From positions 806,001-870,000 of the forward strand of contig CBDCYD010000016.1 of the NCBI GenBank assembly GCA_965224045.1: a stretch of 64,000 nucleotides of DNA, in the 5' to 3' direction. This document shows positions 35,282 to 43,754 of the stretch, piece after piece. Every line of letters starts with the position of its first letter. Positions within the stretch are counted from its first letter, which is position 1. The notes under the pieces are model-generated. The model searched no databases. It saw only the letters and a program-made list of their open reading frames with translations, and was not told the DNA's origin. The position numbers and the translations under genes were made by a program. Origin of the DNA: Tectiglobus sp965224045. Its GTDB lineage: Bacteria > Pseudomonadota > Alphaproteobacteria > Rhizobiales > Hyphomicrobiaceae.

Positions 35282-36991
35282 TCACACGGTGGCTGTCGTG
35301 CCGAAGCCGCGGTGCGGGCGCAGGAGGCGCGGCGGGCGCGGGGTTCTTGTCCGGCTCGGCGGGGGCGGTCGACTGGTGCCGGGCGGTGTGGCGGGGGCGG
35401 GCGGTCGCGCCTTTGGTTCCGTCGCAGTGCGCTGACGCGAAGCGTGACGCTCTTCGCCCAGCGGTTGCAGCGGTGCAAGCGATTTCATGACGCGATTGCT
35501 GGGGAAGTGAGCAATGGCGGTCGTACCCTTGCGCAGCTCCGATTCAAGCTCGAAGCGGCCGCCATGCAATTCGACCAGCTGGCGCACGATCGGGAGGCCG
35601 AGGCCGGTGCCGCCTTCGGCTGTTCTTTGTGCGAGCGAACCCTGGCCGAATGATTCCAGGACCTTCGGGAGTTCGCTCTCCGGTATGCCCGGGCCGTTGT
35701 CTGCGACGGACAGCGTCTGGCCTCCGTCGGGCGCTGCATGTGTTGTCAGGACAATCTTGCCGCCGCGCGGCGTGAATTTCACCGCATTGGAGATCAGGTT
35801 GAGGCAAATCTGTCGGATGGCGCGTTCATCGGCCCAGAGCGGCGGCAGCGTAGTGTCATACCGCTCGATGACTTGCAACGCCTTGGTTTCGGCGCGCAGC
35901 TTCAGCAGGCTGCGACTGTCGTCGAGGATATCGTGAATGCGCAGTGGTTTTTCATTGAGTTCGTACTTGCCGGCTTCGATGCGCGACAAATCGAGAATTT
36001 CATTGATCAGGTGCAAGAGGTGCGACCCGCTCGCGTGGATATTGGCCGAGTACTCGCGATAACGCTCGTTTTCCAGAGGACCCAGGATCTGGTTTTTCAT
36101 GACCTCCGAAAAACCGAGAACCGCATTGAGAGGCGTGCGCAGTTCATGACTCATCGTGGCCAGGAAGCGTGATTTGGCCAGGTTGGCGTCCTCCGCGCGA
36201 CGCCGGGCCTGATCGGAGACGGACTTTGCTTCCGCCAATTCTTCGATCAGCAACTCCTTCTGCAGTCGAAACTCCAGCATCGAGACAGCCGTCGTCTGGA
36301 GGCCCTTGGCGAGGAAGATGAAGTAGACGTGGACGCCGAAGGCCATGGAGGCCAGGGCGAGATAGAAGAAGTCCTGCTGAAACAGCAGGCGGCCGACGAC
36401 CGCAACGGTCATCGGTATGGTGCCGACATAGAGGATTGGCAGGACCGTCGATGCGAACGTCATGCGAATTGCAAGCACGACGATCAACGACGCAAACAGG
36501 AAGACGTGGGAGGAATAAATATAGGCCTGGCCGGGATTTGTCTCATCGCCGATGCCGATCAGCGCAAATCCAGCCCAGGCCACGCCGCAGAACGCTTCGG
36601 CTATGAACAGGCGGCGATACCAGGTGTGCACGTCCATGGCTTGACGTGAGGCTGAGACGAACTGCCGGCAGATCTCGAGGAGAGCGACCTTGGCACCGAC
36701 GATGACTATCAGCCAGATAATGGCCTGCTGTTCCGGCGCCCAGAACATCGAAGCGAGCGAGAAGATCAGTGCGAGAACCAAAATGGTCCACTGGGCCGCC
36801 AATTCGTTGCGCACGAACATGGCCAATAGTTCGTACTGCAACTCAGGCTGCGTGCCGCCAGCCTCTGCCAGATGCCTGCGGGCTTCGCTGATGTCACCGG
36901 GGCGGGTCGCGCTGCGCAGGCGTGCGTTGCGCGGTGGTCGCCGTTCACGGCGATCCGCTGGTGTCCGGTTTTCAGTTCCGCGATCAGCCAA
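35282..36991 (-). CDS. Membrane histidine kinase, DivJ/PleC/PdhS-like
   Basis: 569 residues if begun at TTG 36991; the first in-frame ATG is at 36820, so the N-terminus is uncertain. About six membrane helices (residues 65-235), a coiled coil (about 240-275) and then SRFLATMSHELRTPLNAVLGF with the phospho-His. The GFSEVMKNQILGPL segment followed by YREYSANIHASGSHLL resembles the DivJ/PleC/PdhS group that acts on DivK/PleD in alphaproteobacterial cell-cycle control. The ATP-binding domain has N box NLISNAVKFTPRGG, G1 VADNGPGIPE and G2 GGTGLGL. A Pro-rich tail of about 60 residues ends the protein. No response regulator adjoins. Confidence 0.9.
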   Translation of the reverse strand: MADRGTENRTPADRRERRPPRNARLRSATRPGDISEARRHLAEAGGTQPELQYELLAMFVRNELAAQWTILVLALIFSLASMFWAPEQQAIIWLIVIVGAKVALLEICRQFVSASRQAMDVHTWYRRLFIAEAFCGVAWAGFALIGIGDETNPGQAYIYSSHVFLFASLIVVLAIRMTFASTVLPILYVGTIPMTVAVVGRLLFQQDFFYLALASMAFGVHVYFIFLAKGLQTTAVSMLEFRLQKELLIEELAEAKSVSDQARRRAEDANLAKSRFLATMSHELRTPLNAVLGFSEVMKNQILGPLENERYREYSANIHASGSHLLHLINEILDLSRIEAGKYELNEKPLRIHDILDDSRSLLKLRAETKALQVIERYDTTLPPLWADERAIRQICLNLISNAVKFTPRGGKIVLTTHAAPDGGQTLSVADNGPGIPESELPKVLESFGQGSLAQRTAEGGTGLGLPIVRQLVELHGGRFELESELRKGTTAIAHFPSNRVMKSLAPLQPLGEERHASRQRTATEPKARPPAPATPPGTSRPPPPSRTRTPRPPRLLRPHRGFGTTATV

Positions 36992-37376
36992 AACGCACTA
37001 CACCCGGTTGCCCGTCCAGGTCGTAGTGACACGGTGAACGGTTGAGCCCAGGCTACTGTTGCCGGAAATTGCTAATCTACGGTTTACCTTGTTGTTATAC
37101 TTGAAACTTTAGGGACGAATTGAGCGCAAATCTCGACAAAACTTCGCGAGATATTTGTCAGACAACTACATAACCGTCCGGCAGGCGCGATTTTGAACGC
37201 GCCGGGCAGTGCATCCGCCTTGCTGCAACCCAGTCGGGTGCGGCGTTTCCTCAACACAATCGAGAAGCAGTCACAAAGTCTTAACGATTGCGTTTCGCTT
37301 CTCGACAGTGCCATGCTTGGCCCGCCGGCAGGTCTGTGTGTCGTCGGTTTGCCAACGTTGGTCGGGCGGAGATGTC
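36992..37376. other. Divergent promoter region histidine kinase/GST
   Basis: About 385 bases, more AT-rich than its surroundings around 37070-37170. It includes two short inverted repeats: ATCTCG/CGAGAT (37130-37152) and GGCGCG/CGCGCC (37184-37203). No gene is supported. It should contain promoters for the kinase (minus) and the GST gene (plus). Confidence 0.4.
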
Positions 37377-37991
37377 ATGAAGATTATCGAACAGGAACGT
37401 GCACCCAATCCGCGGCGTGTAAAAATCTTCGTAGCTGAAAAGGGCTTGGACATTCCTTTCGAGAAGATCGAACTGAACAAGGGCGAGCATCGCTCGGAAG
37501 CGTTCACCGCCCTCAATCCGCTGCAACGTGTGCCGGTCCTTGTACTGGACGATGGAACGGCCATTTCGGAATCGGTCGCCATCTGCCGCTATCTCGAGGA
37601 GTTGCACCCCGAGCCGGTGTTGTTCGGGAGGACCCCGCTCGAGAAGGCCATGGTCGAAATGTGGAACCGGCGGATGGATCTCGGCCTGCTGTTCCACGTC
37701 TCTCAGTGCTTTCGCCACAAGCACCCGGCCATGGCGGCGTTGGAAAACCCGCAGATCGCCGAATGGGCGGAAGCCAATGCGCCGCGCGCAATGGCGCAGC
37801 TCAAGGTGTTGGACGATGCCTTAAGCGAACAGCCCTTCGTTGCTGGAGATGTCTATTCGATTGCGGATATTTCGGCATTGATCGCCATCGATTTCATGAA
37901 ACCGGCACGACTGAAGGTTCCGGAGGAACTGGCCAACGTGCATCGATGGTACGGTGAGATTGTGGCCCGCCCCAGCTCGCAACTCCACTAG
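37377..37991 (+). CDS. Glutathione S-transferase family protein
   Basis: 204 residues from ATG 37377 (GGAG upstream). Thioredoxin-fold N-domain with EQERAPNPRRVKIFVAEKGL, LNPLQRVPVLVLDDGTAISE (cis-Pro and Ser for glutathione) and ESVAICRYLEELHP; the C-terminal helical domain has VAGDVYSIADISALIAIDF, the usual N-capping box. The class is not certain; the lack of an obvious catalytic Ser/Cys near residue 10 is worth noting. The MBL gene begins 22 bases later. Confidence 0.92.
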   Translation: MKIIEQERAPNPRRVKIFVAEKGLDIPFEKIELNKGEHRSEAFTALNPLQRVPVLVLDDGTAISESVAICRYLEELHPEPVLFGRTPLEKAMVEMWNRRMDLGLLFHVSQCFRHKHPAMAALENPQIAEWAEANAPRAMAQLKVLDDALSEQPFVAGDVYSIADISALIAIDFMKPARLKVPEELANVHRWYGEIVARPSSQLH

Positions 37992-38013
37992 GCGCGTTTG
38001 TCGGCAAGCTTTT

Positions 38014-38838
38014 ATGTTTTCATTCTGGAAGCGGCGAAAGACGGAACGCGCGGCACAGCAGGGTGCCACGCAGACGGCCAATGCCGGCTCGGTGCGCGTG
38101 TCCGTCGTCGGCTCCGGTGATGCGTTCGGCTCCGGCGGCCGGCTGCAAACGTGTTTTCACGTCACCGGCCAAGACGCGACCTTTCTGATCGACTGTGGGG
38201 CAACGGCGCTGATCGGCATGCGGCGGCTGGGTCTGGATCCGAATGCCGTCGATGCAATCGTGCTGTCGCATCTGCACGGAGATCACTTCGCAGGGCTGGT
38301 ATGGTGGGTCATGCAGGCGCAGTTTGAAGGTGGGCGCACGCGGCCGCTGACGGTGGTCGGACCAATTGGTACGGAAGAGCGTTATCGTGCGACAGCGGAA
38401 CTGCTCTATCCCGGATCGACGGGGTTCAAACCGGAGTTCGCGCTGGAGTTCGTCAACTTCGAAGACGGCGGCAGCGTGAGCCGCGACGGCTTCGATGTAG
38501 CAGCGTATGGTGTCAAACATCCATCCGGATCGCTTTCGGCGGCTCTGCGGTTTGCGGTCGATGGCAAGGTGCTCTCATTTTCAGGCGATACGGAGTGGGT
38601 GGAAGCGCTCGTTGCATGTGCCGAAGGTGCCGATCTTTTCATTTGCGAGTGTTACGGCTTTTCCGGTAGGGCCTACTACCACATGACCTGGGAGACGATA
38701 GAACCGCATATCAGAAGGTTGACAGCGCGCCGTGTGCTGTTGACGCACATGAACCCGGAGATGCTGGCCAAGGCGGAAACGATTGCGGCGCAAGGCGGGG
38801 TGCTGCTGGCGCACGACGGGATGGTTCTGGAAATTTGA
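38014..38838 (+). CDS. MBL-fold metallo-hydrolase
   Basis: 274 residues from ATG 38014. Metal ligands: VLSHLHGDHFAGL (HxHxDH motif), the Gly/Ser loop before it, GVKHPSGSLSAALR, and FSGDTEWVEAL with LLTHMNPEM near the end. It resembles the RNase Z/PhnP-like branch that acts on phosphodiesters or small esters. Substrate unknown. The UDG-like gene starts 3 bases after its stop, implying a shared transcript with it. Confidence 0.9.
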   Translation: MFSFWKRRKTERAAQQGATQTANAGSVRVSVVGSGDAFGSGGRLQTCFHVTGQDATFLIDCGATALIGMRRLGLDPNAVDAIVLSHLHGDHFAGLVWWVMQAQFEGGRTRPLTVVGPIGTEERYRATAELLYPGSTGFKPEFALEFVNFEDGGSVSRDGFDVAAYGVKHPSGSLSAALRFAVDGKVLSFSGDTEWVEALVACAEGADLFICECYGFSGRAYYHMTWETIEPHIRRLTARRVLLTHMNPEMLAKAETIAAQGGVLLAHDGMVLEI

Positions 38839-38841
38839 GCG

Positions 38842-39471
38842 ATGGAGCGGGGGCGCAGACAGTGCTCGGAACGGCTTGCACACCTGCTTTCGCGCATTGT
38901 AGCCTGCGAGGTTTGTGTCAAGGAGCCCACGGGCAAGCCCCTGCCGCACGCACCACGGCCGGTGTTGCGGGTTTCGCCAACGGCGCGCATCGCGATTTGC
39001 GGACAGGCGCCAGGAACGAGAGTGCATGCATCGGGCATTCCGTTCACCGATCCATCGGGTGTTCGGCTGCGCGATTGGATGGGAGTCAGTGAAGCAGAGT
39101 TCTATGACACGGCGCGGATTGCGATCGTTCCCATGGGGTTTTGCTTTCCAGGGCTCGATCAGAAGGGTGGCGATCTTCCACCGCGGCGCGAGTGTGCGGA
39201 GCAGTGGCGCGGTGAGGTGTTCGCGGAACTCGGTGAACTACGTCTCGTTCTGCTCGTCGGCCATTATGCCCAGAAGTGGCATTTGGGCACGCGCTGCAGG
39301 GCCAGTCTTACGGAAACGGTGGCCGACTGGCGGGTCTATGCCGCAGAAGACTGCAGCTACCTGCCACTGCCGCATCCTTCCTGGCGAAACAACGGCTGGC
39401 TCAAGCGCAACCCGTGGTTTGCCCGGGAGCTGTTGCCGCATCTCAAACAGGCCGTTCGTGCACTTCTTTAA
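38842..39471 (+). CDS. Uracil-DNA glycosylase family protein
   Basis: 209 residues. Motifs of the superfamily: ARIAICGQAPGTRVHASGIP, FTDPSGVRLRDWMGVS, IVPMGFCFPG and the C-terminal PLPHPSWRNNGWLKRNPWF with the active-site HPS loop. Motif 1 reads GQAPGTR, where the classic family 4/5 motif has GEAPG. It may remove uracil or another base lesion from DNA. Not an orthodox Ung. The gene follows the MBL gene by 3 bases. Confidence 0.85.
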   Translation: MERGRRQCSERLAHLLSRIVACEVCVKEPTGKPLPHAPRPVLRVSPTARIAICGQAPGTRVHASGIPFTDPSGVRLRDWMGVSEAEFYDTARIAIVPMGFCFPGLDQKGGDLPPRRECAEQWRGEVFAELGELRLVLLVGHYAQKWHLGTRCRASLTETVADWRVYAAEDCSYLPLPHPSWRNNGWLKRNPWFARELLPHLKQAVRALL

Positions 39472-39526
39472 GGGTAATGTCAGGTGCGCGGCACGCCCTG
39501 CCGCCTGTGTTCGACGGTTCCGTCTT

Positions 39527-39562
39527 GCAATCGATTGGGCAATCGATTGGGCAATCGCATGG
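39527..39562. repeat. Three tandem 12-bp repeats
   Basis: GCAATCGATTGG twice (39527-39550) followed by GCAATCGCATGG (39551-39562), in the gap between the UDG-like gene and the Lrp regulator. Each full unit contains ATCGAT. A regulatory or slippage origin is possible. Confidence 0.7.
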
Positions 39563-39758
39563 ATAGTTGCGGGAGACTGCGGATGGGACTGCAATTCATC
39601 TCATCGCGGCGGTGCTCCCGCCGGGGAGTTGCGATGGGTTGGAGAATTTTTCTATAAAGCACGCTTGATCATGGGGTGCTCGAAAACCTGTTCCTGAAAT
39701 GCTGGCTTTGCGCGATCGTGTTGCGTTGCGCCACATCGGATTACCAGAAGGCGCGGTC

Positions 39759-40256
39759 ATGCTTGATGCCTTGGATCTCAAGATCCTCAATATTCTCCAG
39801 AACGACTGCACGCGGGCGGTCGCTGACATCGGCAAGGAGGTCGGATTGTCGACGACACCTTGCTGGCGGCGGATCCAGAAACTGGAGGAGACCGGGGTCA
39901 TCCAGCGGCGGGTGGCGATTGTCGATGCCGAGAAAGTCTCTGCCGGTGTGACCGTGTTTGTGTCGATCAAGACGGACCAGCATTCGATCGATTGGCTGGA
40001 CAAATTCCGCGCCGCTGTGTCCGGACTGCCGGAGATCGTCGAGTTTTACCGGATGAGTGGCGATGTCGACTATCTCCTGCGTGTCGTGGTGCCTGATATT
40101 GCCGCCTATGATGAGTTTTATAAGAAGTTGATTTCGAAGATTGCGATCACCAAGGTCTCGTCGGCGTTCGCCATGGAGCAAATCAAGTACACGACGGCCG
40201 TTCCGCTGACCTTTGCGGAACGCATGGCCAAGCGGCGGGCGAAGCAGGCCAGGTAA
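39759..40256 (+). CDS. Lrp/AsnC family transcriptional regulator
   Basis: 165 residues from ATG 39759; a frame upstream to 39699 lacks the family look. MLDALDLKILNILQNDCTRAV, then VADIGKEVGLSTTPCWRRIQ (helix-turn-helix), followed by the RAM ligand domain with VEFYRMSGDVDYLLRVVVPD and AYDEFYKKLISKIAI. Its control target is not clear; the nearest downstream gene is MAPEG, 140 bases on. Confidence 0.94.
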   Translation: MLDALDLKILNILQNDCTRAVADIGKEVGLSTTPCWRRIQKLEETGVIQRRVAIVDAEKVSAGVTVFVSIKTDQHSIDWLDKFRAAVSGLPEIVEFYRMSGDVDYLLRVVVPDIAAYDEFYKKLISKIAITKVSSAFAMEQIKYTTAVPLTFAERMAKRRAKQAR

Positions 40257-40396
40257 GGCGGCTGGGAGGCTTTGCGCGCATGTGTTGTCGACGTAGCCTA
40301 GCCCCTGATGCTGCCGGAGTTCGCACTTCGCGGATCGGATGTCGGGTGAAACAGCCGGGCATGAAGTTTGTCATTTGCTGAAGAGGAGGGACCCTT

Positions 40397-40798
40397 ATGA
40401 CTCCGGAATTATCCTATCTCGTGTTGTCGGCCGTACTGGCCTTTTTGCAGGTGGTGATAGCCGCCATGACCGCGACGGCGCAGGTTGGCCTGCCAACTCT
40501 GGCTGGCAACCGCGATGACATGCCGGCTCTCGAAGGGATGTGTGGACGGGCGAGGCGCGCGCACGCAAACATGCTCGAGAGCTTGCTGCTATTCGCCATC
40601 CTGGTTTTGGTTGCCAGTGCTGCGAATATCTCCACGGCAATGACGCTGCTCGGCGCGCAGTTGTTCTTCTTTGGCCGGCTGGCCTACGCGTTGGTCTATC
40701 TTGTCGGGATACCGTGGGTGCGGACGCTGACCTGGGCCGTCGCGGTGATCGGGATGGTGCTAATCGCCGTCGAACTGCTGCAGAATATCGTTCTTTGA
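40397..40798 (+). CDS. MAPEG family membrane protein
   Basis: 133 residues, four membrane helices. LVLSAVLAFLQVVIAAMTAT, RARRAHANMLESLLLFAILV and LGAQLFFFGRLAYALVYLVG contain the MAPEG signature (R-A-x-x-A-x-x-N-x-x-E). Related proteins act on glutathione-conjugated lipids; the bacterial members are poorly known. A strong GAGGAGGGA lies upstream. Confidence 0.92.
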   Translation: MTPELSYLVLSAVLAFLQVVIAAMTATAQVGLPTLAGNRDDMPALEGMCGRARRAHANMLESLLLFAILVLVASAANISTAMTLLGAQLFFFGRLAYALVYLVGIPWVRTLTWAVAVIGMVLIAVELLQNIVL

Positions 40799-40825
40799 TC
40801 AAAGTGCGCAAAGCAAGGTAGGCGG

Positions 40826-40851
40826 CAGGGCCGCCGCTGAGGGCGGCCCTG
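40826..40851. terminator. Hairpin between convergent MAPEG and dehydrogenase genes
   Basis: CAGGGCCGCC pairs with GGCGGCCCTG (10 bp, 6-base loop) in the 71-base gap between two convergent genes. No T-run follows, but the position and strength make it a probable two-way transcript end. Confidence 0.55.
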
Positions 40852-40869
40852 ATCGCAAGGCAAGCTACG

Positions 40870-41751
40870 TCATTTGTCAGCGTTGTTCAGGCGCGCGATC
40901 AGTGACGAGGTATCCCAGCGGCCGCCGCCCATCTTTTGTACCTCGGAATAAAACTGGTCGACGAGCGCGGCCACCGGGAGGCTGGCGTTGTTGCTGCGCG
41001 CCTCGGCGAGCGCGATGTCGAGGTCCTTGCGCATCCAATCGACCGCGAAGCCGAAGTCGAACTTGCCGTCGCCCATCGTCTCCCAGCGATTTTCCATTTG
41101 CCACGAACCGGCGGCACCTTTGTCGATTGTTGTCATGACCGCGCGGAGATCGAGGCCGGACTTCTGGGCGAAGTGGATGCCTTCGGACAGGCCTTGGACA
41201 AGACCGGCAATGCAGATCTGATTGACCATCTTGCACAGTTGCCCGGCTCCGGGTTCGCCGATCAACGTGACCTGACGGGCGTAGGTGTCGATCACCGGCA
41301 GGGCGGAATCGAATACAGCCTTCTCGCCGCCGACCATGACTGTCAAGACGCCGTTCTCCGCGCCGGCCTGACCGCCCGATACCGGGGCATCGAGGAACGC
41401 GAAGCCCTTGTCCCTCGCTGCGGCATGGAGTTCGCGGGCAACGTCGGCCGAAGCGGTCGTATTGTCGATGAAAACGGCGCCAGGCTTGATCGATTGGAAT
41501 GCGCCGTCGGGCCCCGTCGTCACCGAGCGCAGGTCGTCGTCGTTGCCGACGCAGCAGAATATGAAGTCGGCGCCATCGGCGGCGTCGCGCGGCGTTGCAG
41601 CGGTGCGACCGGCGCCATGCTCTGCGACCCACTGCTCGGCTTTGGCGGCCGTGCGATTGTAGACGGTCAACTCGTGGCCGCCGTTCTTCAGGACATGGCC
41701 GGCCATCGGGTAGCCCATCACGCCCAGTCCGATCCACGCAACCTTCGCCAT
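40870..41751 (-). CDS. NAD(P)-dependent beta-hydroxyacid dehydrogenase (3-hydroxyisobutyrate/GlxR-like)
   Basis: 293 residues. Rossmann motif IGLGVMGYPMAGHVLKNGGH, substrate motif FLDAPVSGGQAGAENG, catalytic Lys in GAGQLCKMVNQICIAG (about 171) and the C-terminal DLDIALAEARSNNASLPVAA. The family oxidises 3-hydroxyisobutyrate, tartronate semialdehyde and similar acids. The start codon follows AGGGAGAAAACGA. Confidence 0.93.
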   Translation of the reverse strand: MAKVAWIGLGVMGYPMAGHVLKNGGHELTVYNRTAAKAEQWVAEHGAGRTAATPRDAADGADFIFCCVGNDDDLRSVTTGPDGAFQSIKPGAVFIDNTTASADVARELHAAARDKGFAFLDAPVSGGQAGAENGVLTVMVGGEKAVFDSALPVIDTYARQVTLIGEPGAGQLCKMVNQICIAGLVQGLSEGIHFAQKSGLDLRAVMTTIDKGAAGSWQMENRWETMGDGKFDFGFAVDWMRKDLDIALAEARSNNASLPVAALVDQFYSEVQKMGGGRWDTSSLIARLNNADK

Positions 41752-41908
41752 TCGTTTTCTCCCTCAAATCAGATTTGATTGCTTCCGTGGCGTTGTAACC
41801 GAGAATTCGGCGCAGGCACAGTCCGTGACGTCGAGCGCGAGGCACACGCTCTGCATAATTGTCTGGAGTGCAAGGATGAGTTCGGGTGCCGGAAACGCGC
41901 AGTCGCGG

Positions 41909-42385
41909 TCATCTTCCGGAAATGGGCAGGGCGTTGGAATGCTTGACCTGGCCGAGTGCGAAGCTCGATTCGATATTGGCGATGCCGCTGATGCGGGTCA
42001 GCGTGCCTTTGACGAAGCGTTCATAATCATCGAGATCACGTGCAACGACGCGGAGAAGATAGTCGCGCGGGCCGGTCATCAGATAGCATTCGAGGACTTC
42101 GGGACAACGGCGGACAGCCGTTTCGAAACGCTCCATGGCTTGCTCGCTCTGGCGCTCGAGTTTGATCGATACGAACACGCTGATCGGTAGCCCGACCTTG
42201 GACTGGTCGATGAGCGCGGTGTAGCCGCGGATGATGCCGGCCTCTTCCAGGAGACGCAGGCGGCGCAGACAAGGGCTGGTTGTGAGGCCGGCCTTGTCGG
42301 CAAGTTCGGTTGCCGTCAGGCGACCGTCGGCCTGCAGCGAGGAAAGGATTCGTCGGTCGACGTCGTCCAATGCGCGATTGGTCAT
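41909..42385 (-). CDS. Lrp/AsnC family regulator, divergent from threonine dehydratase
   Basis: 158 residues. LDDVDRRILSSLQADGRLTA and LADKAGLTTSPCLRRLRLLE form the winged helix; LECYLMTGPRDYLLRVVARD the ligand-binding RAM domain. It faces the threonine ammonia-lyase gene across 135 bases containing three TTGGT boxes spaced 31 bp, the pattern expected for an octameric Lrp-like protein wrapping DNA. It probably controls the adjacent pathway and itself. Confidence 0.93.
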   Translation of the reverse strand: MTNRALDDVDRRILSSLQADGRLTATELADKAGLTTSPCLRRLRLLEEAGIIRGYTALIDQSKVGLPISVFVSIKLERQSEQAMERFETAVRRCPEVLECYLMTGPRDYLLRVVARDLDDYERFVKGTLTRISGIANIESSFALGQVKHSNALPISGR

Positions 42386-42448
42386 TTTTGTTACTAATCG
42401 ATATTTTGTTGGTGAAATTCGCTATTCTTATCCCATGAATTGGTGAAA
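42378..42448. promoter_or_regulatory. Three in-phase TTGGT boxes, candidate Lrp-family operator
   Basis: TTGGTCAT at 42378, TTGGTGAAA at 42409 and TTGGTGAAA at 42440: exactly 31 bp apart twice, close to three DNA turns, so they sit on one face of the helix. The first overlaps the regulator start codon. The region is AT-rich against its neighbours. Confidence 0.5.
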
Positions 42449-42520
42449 ATGGCAAAACGTGCTTCGGCTTTTGCGCTAGGTTCGACGAAGCAGGCAATGA
42501 GTGGACTGGTATAGCGGCTG

Positions 42521-43750
42521 ATGGCGGACAGACTTGCGGTGACTTACGACGATGTCGTACAGGCGGGCGACCGGCTCGCCGGGCATGTCAAGCTGACGGC
42601 CTGCGAACACTCGCGCACGCTGTCGGACATCTTCGGCTGTGCCATCTGGTTGAAGTTCGAAAATCTGCAGTTCACGGCGTCGTTCAAGGAGCGTGGCGCT
42701 TTCAACCGCCTTATGCGCCTGCGTGATGAGGGTGGATCAGGCGGTGTGATCGCGATGTCGGCCGGCAATCATGCTCAGGGGGTTGCCTATCACGCGCGAA
42801 ACCTCGGGATGGCCGCAACGATCGTGATGCCGGTCGGGACACCGAATGTCAAAGTCGAAAACACCCGCCGGTTTGGAGCCGAGGTTATCGTCGAGGGCGC
42901 GACGCTGGAGGATGCCTCGCACTTTTCCGATGCCTACGGCAAAGCGCACGGTCTGACGTTCATCCACCCCTACGACGATCCGGTGGTGATGGCCGGGCAG
43001 GGAACTGTGGCACTTGAAATGCTCTCCCAGGTGGCCGACCTCGACGTGCTGGTCATTCCGATCGGCGGCGGCGGGCTGGCGTCGGGTATGGCGGTTGTGG
43101 CGAAACACCTGCGCCCGGAGATCGAACTCATCGGCGTACAGGCGGCGCTCTATCCATCGATGTACAACGTGATCAAGGGCGAGGCGCTAGACATGCGCGG
43201 CGACTCGCTTGCGGAGGGAATTGCCGTCAAGGCGCCGGGCCGTCTTACGCAACAGGTCATTGGCGCGCTGTTCGATGACATCGTGCTGGTCAGCGAAGCG
43301 GAGCTGGAGCAGGCGGTCAGCTTGTTCCTGACGATCGAAAAGACGGTCGCTGAAGGCGCGGGAGCGGCAGGGCTTGCCGCCGTACTCAGCGATCCGGCGC
43401 GCTATCGCGGGCGCCGGGTTGGCACGGTGATATGCGGCGGCAATATCGACACGCGGCTGCTCGCCGGCGTGCTCACACGCAATCTTGCTCGTGCGGGCCG
43501 CCTGTCGCGCCTGACCATCGAGACGACGGATCAGCCCGGGCATCTGGCGCGAGTCACGAATGCGCTCGGCGAGGCGGGCGCCAATATCGTCGAGGTGGCG
43601 CATCAGCGCGTGTTTACGGAGCTGCCGGCAAAGGCCGCGCTGCTCGACGTCGTCATCGAAACGCGTGATCGTGCGCATCTCGACGAGACGATGGGGCGGC
43701 TGCGAGATGCCGGCTTGATCGCCCGCCTTGACGGGCGTGCAGGAGACTAG
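42521..43750 (+). CDS. Threonine ammonia-lyase (threonine dehydratase) with ACT domain
   Basis: 409 residues. PLP Lys in NLQFTASFKERGAFNRLM (about 57), the phosphate loop IPIGGGGLASGMAVVAKHL and the SAGNHAQGVAYHA motif. The C-terminal region from about residue 325 is an ACT-like domain (LSRLTIETTDQPGHLARVTN). It deaminates threonine to 2-oxobutyrate. The following gene encodes an AceE-like E1 enzyme, which makes use of 2-oxobutyrate plausible. The regulator gene diverges upstream. Confidence 0.94.
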   Translation: MADRLAVTYDDVVQAGDRLAGHVKLTACEHSRTLSDIFGCAIWLKFENLQFTASFKERGAFNRLMRLRDEGGSGGVIAMSAGNHAQGVAYHARNLGMAATIVMPVGTPNVKVENTRRFGAEVIVEGATLEDASHFSDAYGKAHGLTFIHPYDDPVVMAGQGTVALEMLSQVADLDVLVIPIGGGGLASGMAVVAKHLRPEIELIGVQAALYPSMYNVIKGEALDMRGDSLAEGIAVKAPGRLTQQVIGALFDDIVLVSEAELEQAVSLFLTIEKTVAEGAGAAGLAAVLSDPARYRGRRVGTVICGGNIDTRLLAGVLTRNLARAGRLSRLTIETTDQPGHLARVTNALGEAGANIVEVAHQRVFTELPAKAALLDVVIETRDRAHLDETMGRLRDAGLIARLDGRAGD

Positions 43751-43754
43751 GCCA

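Noticed and set aside
36992..37376. CtrA-type TTAA-N7-TTAA site upstream of the cell-cycle-like kinase
   Set aside because: No full site with the right spacing; only AT-rich partial matches.
40877..41845. Long minus-strand frame (322 codons) over the dehydrogenase gene
   Set aside because: It is the other-frame shadow of the dehydrogenase, which has intact NAD and catalytic motifs and a ribosome site; the shadow is Arg-rich with no family look.
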